Positions 43,677-52,583 of a DNA stretch of 64,000 nucleotides are shown here, in pieces. The notes under the pieces were generated by a model, which had not been told where the DNA came from, searched no databases, and saw nothing but the letters and a program-made list of their open reading frames with translations. The translations under genes and the position numbers were made by a program. The stretch's first letter is position 1, and each line of letters opens with the position of its first letter. Source of the stretch: Fen-1359 sp963710355 (GTDB taxonomy: Bacteria > Planctomycetota > Phycisphaerae > Sedimentisphaerales > Anaerobacaceae); NCBI GenBank assembly GCA_963710355.1, contig CAVPZU010000001.1, positions 558,001 to 622,000 on the forward strand. The letters run 5' to 3'.

Positions 43677-45107
43677 ATGGCGTTAGCCAAAAGGCAACAA
43701 ACCAATCCCATATTTCTTACGCTCATTCTCTTTATCGCCCTTTTCGTTGTTTCCACAACATTTTCAGTAATCTACTACGTTAAATACGAGGGGCAAAGGG
43801 CTAATGCCGAAAACACACAAAGCGAACTTGAAAAATGGGTCAGCCCTTCCGAACAAAGTAAAGGCTTAACCGCCCTTGTAGGCACCATACCTCCCCGCAA
43901 AAGCGCTGCAGGCATATTGATTGAATACCTCGACCAGCTGACAAAATTAATCGCAGGAGGCCCGCTTTCCGACACCTCATCTCAGATAAAATTCGAAGCC
44001 GCAATGAAAGCCGTCAGCAACAATGTCCTGCCCGTATTCCAAAAATACTGCTCTGCTGATTCCAACGACCCCAACAAGATGTCGCTGGCAAGAACAATAA
44101 AAACACTTGGCGACACGCTCGATACCACCACCCAGCAGCTAAACGAGCTTAAGAACAATTACGCAGGGCTTAACGAGGAACTCAAAAACACAAATGATTC
44201 TCACAACAACACAGTAAAATCGCTCAACACACAGCTCGAAACATACGCCATGCAGGTTGAAGATATAAAAGCCGAATACGCCAAACTCGAATCGCTCCTG
44301 CAGCAGACCACCGAGCAGCAGGTTCAAAGTCTCAGGGACGAACTAAAGACAATAAAAGCCGGGAATGAACAACTAAAGGACGAGATTCTCAAAACACAGG
44401 CAGTCTTGACTATGACCAACAACAGGATGAAAAAAAACCTCGACCAGCTCGAAAAGATTAAACCTCTTCCGGACACCAATACCCTCGCTTACAAAATCGA
44501 CGGAAAGGTAATCCTGTTCGACCCACAGACGCAAATCGTCCACATCAACCTCGGCAGCGATGACGGCGTCTATCGGGGCCTGACCTTCGCAGTCTACGAC
44601 AAAAGTCTGCCTATCCCAAAAGACGGCAAAGGAAAAACGGAAATCGAGGTCTATGACGTCGACAAAACCATATCAACTGCCCGCCTCACCACTCCGCACA
44701 ATCCTCACAACCCCATAACCAAAGACGATTCTATTGTAAATCTGGTCTGGGATAAAAACCAGACGAATTACTTCGTCGTTGCAGGCAATTTCGAAAAATA
44801 CGGCGACGCAGAAAAAATAAAAGCCCTCATCACAAAAATGGGCGGACGACTCGAAGATAACGTCTCCATCAATACCGACCTTATCATCCTCGGCACCGCA
44901 CCGCTAATCTTCGCCAGGCCGACTCCTGAACAGGCCGAATTCAACCCCGCTGCTATGGAAAGATATGAGGCCTCAAAAAAACTTTACGAGCATTATAAAC
45001 AGATCGAGCAGGACGCCAGAACCTTCTCAATACCAATTTTTAATATAAACAAATTTTTCTTCTTTACCGGCTACAAGGAACAGGCCGCAAAACCCGGCGC
45101 CCTTTAA
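43677..45107 (+). CDS. Membrane-anchored coiled-coil protein with C-terminal BRCT-like region
   Basis: The 476-residue protein has a membrane helix at residues 12-34. A helical region with a long coiled coil follows (about 140-260, LKNTNDSHNNTVKSLNTQ and later heptads). Next is a beta-rich segment (IDGKVILFDPQTQIVHINLGSDDGVYRGLTFAVYD, about 275-310) that resembles the barrel of MreC/FlgT-type proteins. A C-terminal block (NYFVVAGNFEKYGDAEKIKALITKMGGRLEDNVSINTDLIILG, about 360-405) has the GG turn and fold pattern of a BRCT domain. BRCT modules normally bind DNA-damage partners in the cytoplasm; finding one beyond a membrane anchor is unusual. No family name is known to me. AAGGAG precedes the ATG. 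It ends 4 bases into the convergent nnrE. Confidence 0.65.
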   Translation: MALAKRQQTNPIFLTLILFIALFVVSTTFSVIYYVKYEGQRANAENTQSELEKWVSPSEQSKGLTALVGTIPPRKSAAGILIEYLDQLTKLIAGGPLSDTSSQIKFEAAMKAVSNNVLPVFQKYCSADSNDPNKMSLARTIKTLGDTLDTTTQQLNELKNNYAGLNEELKNTNDSHNNTVKSLNTQLETYAMQVEDIKAEYAKLESLLQQTTEQQVQSLRDELKTIKAGNEQLKDEILKTQAVLTMTNNRMKKNLDQLEKIKPLPDTNTLAYKIDGKVILFDPQTQIVHINLGSDDGVYRGLTFAVYDKSLPIPKDGKGKTEIEVYDVDKTISTARLTTPHNPHNPITKDDSIVNLVWDKNQTNYFVVAGNFEKYGDAEKIKALITKMGGRLEDNVSINTDLIILGTAPLIFARPTPEQAEFNPAAMERYEASKKLYEHYKQIEQDARTFSIPIFNINKFFFFTGYKEQAAKPGAL

Positions 45108-45817
45108 TCGGCTAAACGCCAACCATCCGGCTCGACACCTATTGAGGCGATAAAAATTTCGCCTGTGTAATTTGCCGCCTCTTTCGCCAAAAAGCCCTTC
45201 TTCAAGGCAACAAACGTGACAGTCCAGTCTGCTTTTATTGCGGCGCTGAGAGGCACGCCCGTATCGCAATCCAGACCCGATGGTATGTCTATCGCCAGAA
45301 CACCAATATTTTGCGCATTGATTTCCTCAATCAACCTTTGATACGGTTCGCTTACCTCTCCTTTTAAACCTGTGCCGAAAATGCCGTCCACAATTAAACC
45401 TGCATCAGCGGCAAAATCCCTTACCAGCCGTCCAATTTCAGGATTATTTATATCCAAAACTTCTACAGGTTGTCCCAGCCTTTCGAGAATATCCAGATTC
45501 GTCTTCGCATCTCCGCCTATTTTCTCCCGCTGGCCGCAAATAACCACAACGACCTCAATTCGCCGCGGCGAATTTCGCAAGTGCCTTGCTGCCACAAATC
45601 CATCGCCGCCGTTATTACCCGTCCCGCAAAATATACAGACCTTCGGCTTTTTCTTATGCGACAACTTTTCCACAATCAATTCCGCACAGCTTCTGCCGGC
45701 ATTTTCCATCAGCACCACACCGGAGATACCAAGTTTGTTTATCGCCCAGGCGTCAACAGAACGCACATCTTCCCTGCTCATCACAACACACTTTTCGCCT
45801 AACTTATATCGCTTCAT
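45104..45817 (-). CDS. nnrE: NAD(P)H-hydrate epimerase
   Basis: The protein is about 237 residues from the ATG at 45815-45817. It is the YjeF N-terminal domain: SREDVRSVDAWAINKLGISGVVLMENAGRSCAELI, GTGNNGGDGFVAARHL, VDGIFGTGLKGEVSEPY and IPSGLDCDTG. It interconverts R and S forms of damaged NAD(P)HX so the dehydratase can repair them. The dehydratase domain (NnrD), often fused, is absent here and must be encoded elsewhere. It is convergent with the coiled-coil gene. Confidence 0.92.
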   Translation of the reverse strand: MKRYKLGEKCVVMSREDVRSVDAWAINKLGISGVVLMENAGRSCAELIVEKLSHKKKPKVCIFCGTGNNGGDGFVAARHLRNSPRRIEVVVVICGQREKIGGDAKTNLDILERLGQPVEVLDINNPEIGRLVRDFAADAGLIVDGIFGTGLKGEVSEPYQRLIEEINAQNIGVLAIDIPSGLDCDTGVPLSAAIKADWTVTFVALKKGFLAKEAANYTGEIFIASIGVEPDGWRLAD

Positions 45818-45900
45818 AATTGAGCATTTTAAACTACAAACAATTCCTGTCAATTGACAAGCCTTCCGCCGATACTTATAATCCGAATCAGGATTTTTTT

Positions 45901-46677
45901 ATGCAGATACTGCTTACCAATGACGACGGCATTTTCGCACCAGGCCTGGCTGCAATTTATAAAGAGCTTGTCAGCCTCGGCAACGTTCTTGTCGTCGCTC
46001 CTGCCTCCAGCAAATCCGGCGCAAGCCACTCCGTCACATTCCACGAGCCTTTGGTCTGCAACAAGGTTGAAATCGAAGGTGCGTTCACCGGTTTTTCCGT
46101 CGAAGGCTCACCCGCCGACTGCGTCAAGCTCGCCTTTATGCAGCTCTGCCCGCAAAAACCCGACCTGCTGGTGGCGGGCATCAACGCCGGCGCAAATGCC
46201 GGCATCAATGTATATTATTCCGGCACCGTCGCCGCCGCAATGGAAGGCGCATTTCTGAATATCCCCGCCGTTGCAATGAGCCTCGACAGAGACGAGCCGA
46301 TGGATTTCGAGACCGCCGCCAAATACTGCGTCAGCATCCTTCGCAAATTACTGCCCGTCAAAAGCGGCGCCGTGTACAATATAAATATCCCGAAACTATC
46401 CAAAGGCAGGCCGAAAGGCATAAAAATCGTCCCGCAGTCAAACGAAGGCTTCGAGGAATACTACATCAAACAGTCAAATGAACTCGGACAGACCGTCTTC
46501 CAATTGGCGGGCTCTCTGACCCACACCGAATCCGAAAACAGCCAAAACGCCGACACAACATCGCTGGCACAGGGGTATATCACAATTACAGCATTGAATC
46601 CCGATATGACAAACCACAAAAAAACCGATGAGCTAAAACGAATTTTTGATTCCCATTTCGTCCTGTCTATGCAATAA
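45901..46677 (+). CDS. surE: 5'/3'-nucleotidase SurE
   Basis: The protein is about 258 residues from the ATG at 45901, which opens MQILLTNDDGIFAPGL, the exact SurE start; 27 upstream codons in frame are unrelated and overlap the promoter region of nnrE. The metal-binding Asp pair is in TNDDG. SKSGASHSVTFHEPL, SPADCVKLAF, NAGANAGINVYYSGTVAAAMEG and the later VNIPKL-like segment are all present. SurE removes phosphate from nucleoside monophosphates under stress and stationary phase. It is divergent from nnrE. Confidence 0.93.
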   Translation: MQILLTNDDGIFAPGLAAIYKELVSLGNVLVVAPASSKSGASHSVTFHEPLVCNKVEIEGAFTGFSVEGSPADCVKLAFMQLCPQKPDLLVAGINAGANAGINVYYSGTVAAAMEGAFLNIPAVAMSLDRDEPMDFETAAKYCVSILRKLLPVKSGAVYNINIPKLSKGRPKGIKIVPQSNEGFEEYYIKQSNELGQTVFQLAGSLTHTESENSQNADTTSLAQGYITITALNPDMTNHKKTDELKRIFDSHFVLSMQ

Positions 46678-46717
46678 TCGTTCCCGGACAAAATGGTATA
46701 ACCTTTAGGAGAAACAA

Positions 46718-47008
46718 ATGGCCGCAAAAAAAGAACCGCAGGTCTGCATCGTTACCGTAACAGGCAAAGACCGTGTCGGCATAATAGCAAAATTGGCCGT
46801 CACTATGTCAAAGGCAAATATCAATATCCTCGACCTCAACCAGAAAGTTATGGAAAACTACTTCGTTATGACAATGGCAGTCGATACCGCCAAAGCGACC
46901 GTCGATATGGCAACAATAAAAAAACAGATCGACAAAATCGGCAGACAAATGAAATTAGTCATCACCATTCAGGACCAGAACATCTTTAAGGCAATGCACA
47001 GGGTATAA
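46718..47008 (+). CDS. ACT-domain protein (UPF0237)
   Basis: The 96-residue protein is a single ACT domain (VCIVTVTGKDRVGIIAKLAVTMSKANINILDLNQKVMENYFVMTMAVD), the glycine-cleavage-repressor-like type. ACT domains bind amino acids or other small effectors. This kind is regularly encoded directly before UPF0210 proteins, as here with a 2-base gap, which suggests the pair works together. AGGAG stands before the ATG. Confidence 0.9.
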   Translation: MAAKKEPQVCIVTVTGKDRVGIIAKLAVTMSKANINILDLNQKVMENYFVMTMAVDTAKATVDMATIKKQIDKIGRQMKLVITIQDQNIFKAMHRV

Positions 47009-47010
47009 TT

Positions 47011-48372
47011 ATGAGCGAAACCATTGAAGAAGTTTTCGAAACCGTCAAAATGACCCTCGACCATCATTTCGACATCCGAACCGTCACTCTCGGCATAAAT
47101 CTGAAGGACTGCATCGACCGCAACCTCGACAAATGCGCCCGCAGAATCAACAAAAAAATTGTCGAAAAAGGCCTGCTCCTCAACAAGTTCGCAAAGCTCA
47201 CCGAGCAGAAATACGGCATACCAATCACAAACCGCCGCATCGCCGTCACCCCGGTTTCCATATTGCTCGAACCATTGCCTCGAAAAATCTCAACCGCCGT
47301 CAAACTCGCCAAAGCCCTCGATAAAGCTGCCCAAAAAGCCGATATTGATTTCATCGGCGGCTTCGGCGCTATGGTCCAGAAAGGCACAACCGAGGCAGAG
47401 GAAAATCTGATTGAATCCATCCCCGCTGCCATTGCCACAACAGGGAGGCTTTGCGGCTTCTTAAATCTTGCCTCGACACAGGCCGGCATCAATATGAACG
47501 CCGCCGAAAAATTCGGCCATATCCTCAAAGATTTGGCATCCAGAACAAAAAACGGTATCGGCTGTACGAAGTTTACCGTCTTCGCCAACGTCCCTGAAGA
47601 CAATCCTTTTATGGCAGGCGCTCATCACGGCATAGGCGAGCCGGAATTTTCACTCAATATCGGAATCTCCGGCCCGGGCGTCGTCCGAAACGTCGTCGCT
47701 CAAAACCCTGACTGCGACCTTACACAACTATCAGAAGTCATAAAGCGAACCGTTTTCAAAATCACCCGTGCAGGCGAGCTTATCGGCCGCGAAATCGCAA
47801 AACTGATGAATGTCGATTTCGGCATCGTCGATATTTCCCTTGCCTCGACAACCGCCGTTCACGATTCTGTCGCCGAAATTATCGAATCTATGGGCGTGGA
47901 AAGTATGGGGCTTCCCGGCTCGACCGCAGCGCTCGCCCTGCTTATGGATGCCGTCAAAAAAGGCGGCGCTATGGCATCCGGCAATGTCGGCGGGCTATCC
48001 GGCACCTTTATCCCAGTCAGCGAAGACGCAGGTATGATTCGAGCGGTCGAAAAAGGAACTTTATCCCTCGAAAAACTCGAAGCCCTCACAAGCGTCTGCT
48101 CCGTCGGCCTCGATATGTTCGCCGTCCCCGGCGACACACCTGCTGATGTTCTGTCGGCCATAATCGCCGACGAATTGTCGATAGGCGTAATCAACAATAA
48201 AACCACGGGCGTCCGCGTTATCCCCGTCCCCCGCAAAAAGGCAGGACAAATCGTCCATTTCGGCAATCTGCTCGGCTCCGCCCCCATTATGAAAATACCC
48301 AAAAAAGGCTCATATAAGTTCATCGCCCGAAGAGGCAGAATCCCCTCGCCCATAACCGCTATGAGAAACTAA
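47011..48372 (+). CDS. UPF0210 (DUF711) PFL-like family protein
   Basis: This 453-residue protein is full length for the family: TVTLGINLKDCIDR, then KYGIPITNRRIAVTPVSIL, GFGAMVQKGTTEAEENLIESIPAAIATT, and the C-terminal LLGSAPIMKIPKKGSYKFIARRGRIPSP. The structure resembles a glycyl-radical/PFL-type barrel but has no known activity. Translation is probably coupled to the ACT gene. The function is unknown; pairing with an ACT regulator suggests amino-acid-linked control. Confidence 0.92.
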   Translation: MSETIEEVFETVKMTLDHHFDIRTVTLGINLKDCIDRNLDKCARRINKKIVEKGLLLNKFAKLTEQKYGIPITNRRIAVTPVSILLEPLPRKISTAVKLAKALDKAAQKADIDFIGGFGAMVQKGTTEAEENLIESIPAAIATTGRLCGFLNLASTQAGINMNAAEKFGHILKDLASRTKNGIGCTKFTVFANVPEDNPFMAGAHHGIGEPEFSLNIGISGPGVVRNVVAQNPDCDLTQLSEVIKRTVFKITRAGELIGREIAKLMNVDFGIVDISLASTTAVHDSVAEIIESMGVESMGLPGSTAALALLMDAVKKGGAMASGNVGGLSGTFIPVSEDAGMIRAVEKGTLSLEKLEALTSVCSVGLDMFAVPGDTPADVLSAIIADELSIGVINNKTTGVRVIPVPRKKAGQIVHFGNLLGSAPIMKIPKKGSYKFIARRGRIPSPITAMRN

Positions 48373-48388
48373 CCGTTTTAAAGTTATT

Positions 48389-50371
48389 ATGGCTGAAAAA
48401 GACAACAAGCCGAAAAATGTACCCGATGCCCAAAGGCCAGTCAAATACAGATACAAAACTTTATCCTCGGCTCTCCCCATTATCGCTATTGCCGCAATCG
48501 GCCTTCTTGCCTATTCCAACACGCTCAACTGCCCTTTTCTTTTCGACGATCAGGTTCATATCACAGATAACCCGCATATCCGCTTAACAGAGTTGACTTT
48601 ACACGGTCTCGCCGATGCGGCACTTAAAAGCCCCCTGCCCGAAAGACCGGTCGCAAATATCAGCTTTGCACTGAACTATTTTTTCCACAGATACAACATC
48701 GTCGGCTACCACTTGACAAACATCGCTATCCACATCCTCTCCGCAATTTTCCTTTTCCTGCTGCTCAAAAACACCCTCGCCCTGCCGCCGCTTCGCGACA
48801 GGTTTCACCATTCCCAGTATCTCGCCTTCGCCGCCGCTCTCCTCTGGCTGCTGCATCCGATACAAACGCAGGCCGTCACCTACATCGTCCAGCGAATGAC
48901 CAGCATGGCAGCAATGTTTTATATTATGTCGATGTACTTTTACGTCAAAGGCAGATTGGCCTTTCAAATTAAAAAACGAAGCTGGCACTGGTTTCTCGCC
49001 TGCGCATTCTCGGGTATCTTAAGTTTCGGCTGCAAGGAAATTACCGCCACTTTACCTTTTTTCATCCTGCTTTACGAATGGTTCTTCTTCCAGAATCTTA
49101 AAGCAAGCTGGCTCAAAAAAAGGTTTCTCTTCATCTTCGCCGCTTTCGCCCTCGTCCTGCTTCTTTCTTTAGTATACTTTTCCGTCGAACCTGCCCGAAA
49201 AATGGCGACCGAACACCCCCGCTGGCATCTCACCCCCTTTCAAAGACAGCTTACCGAATTTCGGGTTGTGGTTTTTTACATCAGCCTGCTTGGGTATCCA
49301 AATCCTGCCCGGCTTAACCTCGACCACGATTTCGCAATCTCTACCTCGCTATTCAATCCTCCGCAAACGCCGATTTATATAATCATAGTTTTCGCTCTTA
49401 TTTTATCCGCAATACTGTCAGCAAAAAGAGACCGCCTCCTTTCATTTTGCATCCTCTTTTTTTTCGGAAACCTGCTGATAGAATCTTCCTTTATCGGCAT
49501 AGAACTGATTTATGAGCATCGATTATACCTGCCATCAATGTTTGCTGCCATTGCCTTTGCCGCTCTGCTGTGGAAATTGCTGAGGCCAAATCTGCTTAAG
49601 GCCGCCGTCTTTACAATCCTCGCTTTGCTGCTTTTATCGTCAACTTACCAGAGAAACAAGGTCTGGGCTGATGAAATTACCATATGGTCGGATTGCGTGG
49701 CTAAATCTCCAAATCGCCCCCGCTCCAATTACAATCTTGCAAACGCCTTCTATGATAAAGCAAACTACCAACAGGCGATTAATTATTACAACAAAACTCT
49801 TCTGCTCGACCCAAATCGTTTTGATGCCTATGAAGGACTCAGCCTTGCATATCTGTCCGAAAAAAAACTTCAGCAGGCCAATGATTATGCCGACAAGGCC
49901 ATCGCCCTCAATCCAAAAACCGCACGTGCCTGTTATGTTAAAGGCCTTGCCTTATACCGCCAAAATCAATCCGACAAGGCTTTTCTTTACTGGACCAAAG
50001 CCATCCAGTCAAATCTCGATAGCCCTGAGCTGCTCAATAATCTTGCATGGCTTATGGCCACTTCGCCTGATAAAAAAATTCTTAATCCGCCCGAAAGCCT
50101 CCGTCTCGCTGAAAAGGCCAACAAAATCACCGATTATAAGCAGCCTGATTTTCTGGACACCCTCGCCGCCGCTTACGCCGCAGACAACCAGTTCGACCTG
50201 GCTGTTCAAACCGCTCAAAAAGCAATTGAACTGGCCCAGGCACGGGGTAATAATAAACTGGCAGAAACAATTAAAAGCCGCCTGAACCTCTACAAAATGC
50301 GGCAGCCTTTCATAGACACACCCCGGCAATCAAATAGGGTAGAGAACATCAAAATGCAGGAGAAAAAATAA
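48389..50371 (+). CDS. TMTC-like multi-pass membrane protein with TPR tail
   Basis: The 660-residue protein has about ten membrane helices (residues 25-420). Near the start, NTLNCPFLFDDQVHITDN carries the acidic pair (FDD) used by C-type glycosyltransferases, and PERPVANISFALNYFFHRYNIVGYHLTN follows. The soluble tail (about 440-620) has three to four tetratricopeptide units (NYNLANAFYDKANYQQAINYYNKTLLLDPN and later). This matches the TMTC/DUF1736-type proteins, of which eukaryotic members transfer mannose to proteins. The bacterial role is not established. Its stop overlaps the next start (TAATG). Confidence 0.75.
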   Translation: MAEKDNKPKNVPDAQRPVKYRYKTLSSALPIIAIAAIGLLAYSNTLNCPFLFDDQVHITDNPHIRLTELTLHGLADAALKSPLPERPVANISFALNYFFHRYNIVGYHLTNIAIHILSAIFLFLLLKNTLALPPLRDRFHHSQYLAFAAALLWLLHPIQTQAVTYIVQRMTSMAAMFYIMSMYFYVKGRLAFQIKKRSWHWFLACAFSGILSFGCKEITATLPFFILLYEWFFFQNLKASWLKKRFLFIFAAFALVLLLSLVYFSVEPARKMATEHPRWHLTPFQRQLTEFRVVVFYISLLGYPNPARLNLDHDFAISTSLFNPPQTPIYIIIVFALILSAILSAKRDRLLSFCILFFFGNLLIESSFIGIELIYEHRLYLPSMFAAIAFAALLWKLLRPNLLKAAVFTILALLLLSSTYQRNKVWADEITIWSDCVAKSPNRPRSNYNLANAFYDKANYQQAINYYNKTLLLDPNRFDAYEGLSLAYLSEKKLQQANDYADKAIALNPKTARACYVKGLALYRQNQSDKAFLYWTKAIQSNLDSPELLNNLAWLMATSPDKKILNPPESLRLAEKANKITDYKQPDFLDTLAAAYAADNQFDLAVQTAQKAIELAQARGNNKLAETIKSRLNLYKMRQPFIDTPRQSNRVENIKMQEKK

Positions 50372-51120
50372 TGCTTAACATATTCGAGCAACCCTGGCTT
50401 CTCTTTGCCGCTGCCTTTATCAGCCTGATTTGTCTTTACATCTCAACTCTCGATAGAAAATTCTACTGGCTTTCCCTGCTTATCCTGCTTTCACTTGCCG
50501 CCCTGAACCTGCTACTGGAGGCTAAACTTTTTTCCCTGAATCCAAAAACAATAACCATTCTCAAAATTCTCCTGCCCGCAGCCGCGGCAGGCCTGTCAAT
50601 CTGGCTTATAATCGGCATAATCCGGTTAAAAGAACGTTCCGCATACATCTGGCTTTTGCCGATTATCCTCTCGACAGCAGGTTTCGGCCTCGACTGGCTC
50701 GTAAAAACCGATATGGAAAAGATAAAATCGACTATCAACGCAAGCCAGCGAGCTTTCCAGCAGGAAGACATCAAACTTCTCGGCTCAATCATATCTGATA
50801 AATATCAGGATTCCTTTCATACCGACAAACAGGCCCTGCTGCGGCACTTCAGCTTTTACTTCTCAGAGCCTCTCTGCGACTCCGTCACCCGAACCTTTAT
50901 GCAGACAAACAGAAAAAACGCCGAGGCGGTAGTGACCATCGCCGTATTTATCGCTTTTAACGAGAACAGCTTTGTCGTCAGGGATTACAGTGTCGCAGAT
51001 GCCAAGGTCGCCTTGAAAATAACCCTTAAAAAAGAAACCGACCGCCAATGGCGAATCTACCAGACTGAAATCATCGAAGTGAACAACCAGCCATTCAACT
51101 GGAACGCCGTCAGCCGCTAA
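50371..51120 (+). CDS. Small multi-pass membrane protein with NTF2-like soluble part
   Basis: The 249-residue protein has about four hydrophobic helices in residues 7-105. A soluble region follows (about 112-249: KSTINASQRAFQQEDIKLLGSIISDKYQD, ending in beta strands). That region has the alpha-beta pattern of SnoaL/NTF2-like domains. No specific family was recognised. Translational coupling (overlapping TAATG) ties it to the TMTC-like gene, so a helper role in the same process is plausible. Confidence 0.65.
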   Translation: MLNIFEQPWLLFAAAFISLICLYISTLDRKFYWLSLLILLSLAALNLLLEAKLFSLNPKTITILKILLPAAAAGLSIWLIIGIIRLKERSAYIWLLPIILSTAGFGLDWLVKTDMEKIKSTINASQRAFQQEDIKLLGSIISDKYQDSFHTDKQALLRHFSFYFSEPLCDSVTRTFMQTNRKNAEAVVTIAVFIAFNENSFVVRDYSVADAKVALKITLKKETDRQWRIYQTEIIEVNNQPFNWNAVSR

Positions 51121-51164
51121 AATTCCCATTTTTCAGACCGCTTATCGCCGATATTAAAATCCTG

Positions 51165-51192
51165 TTGCATAAAAGATATTTGGCATTATAAT
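51165..51192 (+). promoter_or_regulatory. Promoter before the TPR/alpha-CTD gene
   Basis: TTGCAT (51165-51170) and a perfect TATAAT (51187-51192) are 16 bases apart, 65 bases upstream of the ATG at 51258. The leader contains AAGGAG at 51243-51248. Confidence 0.55.
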
Positions 51193-51257
51193 TGACAATT
51201 TCCTATAAGTGTGACGCAAATAGCTCTTAAGTAATTTTTTTAAAGGAGTTGCAATTT

Positions 51258-52583
51258 ATGGTATCTACCGCCCAATCACAAATAAACTTATTCGCCGAAA
51301 ATCTGCCGTCTTTGGATGAAATAAAGAAACTTTCAACCGATGTCCATTCGAGCGAAGCAAACCTGTTGGCCTTCAGTCAACAGATGGAACAGAACCTGTC
51401 GCAGACCGGCCCAAAGGCTGCCCTCGCAAACGGCATCGGCCTGTTGATAGCAGGCAAATACAACCATGCCGTCGAAAAACTCGAAAAGGCCAAAGACTGT
51501 CAGGAAAAATTTTATGCCCTCGCACTTGCCCTGCGAAAAACAGCCCAGTTCGACAAGGCCATCGAAGCCCTCAATAAATGTCTCGATTTGAAGGCGGAAC
51601 CCCTCTCAATAAGCCTCGAAAAGGTTGCCACATACCGCTGTGCATCCAATTTCGAGGCCGCCGAAAAGGAGCTCAAAAAAAATGCAAACTATGAAAATGT
51701 AAGCGCCGATTACCACTATCAGCTCGCCAGACTTCAGGATGCTCAGGGCCTTTATGACCAGGCAATTGATAATTATAAAACCGCCATAGAGCTTTCGCCC
51801 GACCACCAGAAGGCGATGTTTCATCTGGCATACCGCTGCGACCTGGCAGGCGATGAAGAGGCCGCAATCGATTACTACAAACAGATTACCTCTGCAACCC
51901 CCGTTTACGTCAGCACCTTACTTAACCTCGCCGTCCTCTATGAAGACACCGGCCAGTTTGAAAAGGCCGCCCAGTGCGTCAATAAGGTCCTCCAGTATCA
52001 TCCGAATCATCAAAGGGCCATTCGATTTAAAAAAGATATCGAAAGTTCAAAAACAATGGTCTATGACGAGGAAAAGGAAAAAAAGAAAACCATCAGAAAT
52101 CAGCTCCTCGATACTCCCATTACCGATTTCGAGCTGTCGGTCAGAAGCAGAAACTGCCTCAAAAAAATGAATATCAGAACCATCGGCGACCTTATGAGGA
52201 TTACAGAGACCGAATTGCTCTCTTACAAAAATTTCGGCGAAACCTCCCTCAAGGAAATCAAGGTAATCCTCACCTCCAAGAACCTGCGGCTCGGAATGGC
52301 CCTCGAAGAACCCCAGCACGAAACAATCGAGTCTTCAGAGGAAATTATTCCTGAAAACCAAAGCCTCCTTACAAAATCCGTCGACGACCTCCAGCTTTCG
52401 GTCCGTTCGCGGAAGTGTCTGCAAAGACTGAATCTCCGCACCATCGGCGACCTGACACACAAAACCGAAGCGGAACTGCTCGGTATCAAAAATTTCGGGG
52501 TCACCAGCCTAAATGAAATCAAAAAAGTCCTCAGCGGTTACCGGCTTATCGCTTCGCAGCCTCGATTAGGATTTGGGCTGTGA
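51258..52583 (+). CDS. TPR protein with two RNA polymerase alpha-CTD-like domains
   Basis: The protein is about 441 residues from the ATG at 51258 (AAGGAG nine bases upstream). Residues about 60-270 are tetratricopeptide repeats (for example ADYHYQLARLQDAQGLYDQAIDNYKTAIELSPD). Two modules follow that match the alpha C-terminal domain of RNA polymerase: ELSVRSRNCLKKMNIRTIGD...SYKNFGETSLKEIKVIL and QLSVRSRKCLQRLNLRTIGD...GIKNFGVTSLNEIKKVL. The helix-hairpin elements (NFG.TSL.EI) that contact UP-element DNA are kept in both. Such proteins recur in planctomycetes; a role at promoters or in binding transcription factors is inferred. SpoIID overlaps its end by 4 bases. Confidence 0.85.
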   Translation: MVSTAQSQINLFAENLPSLDEIKKLSTDVHSSEANLLAFSQQMEQNLSQTGPKAALANGIGLLIAGKYNHAVEKLEKAKDCQEKFYALALALRKTAQFDKAIEALNKCLDLKAEPLSISLEKVATYRCASNFEAAEKELKKNANYENVSADYHYQLARLQDAQGLYDQAIDNYKTAIELSPDHQKAMFHLAYRCDLAGDEEAAIDYYKQITSATPVYVSTLLNLAVLYEDTGQFEKAAQCVNKVLQYHPNHQRAIRFKKDIESSKTMVYDEEKEKKKTIRNQLLDTPITDFELSVRSRNCLKKMNIRTIGDLMRITETELLSYKNFGETSLKEIKVILTSKNLRLGMALEEPQHETIESSEEIIPENQSLLTKSVDDLQLSVRSRKCLQRLNLRTIGDLTHKTEAELLGIKNFGVTSLNEIKKVLSGYRLIASQPRLGFGL

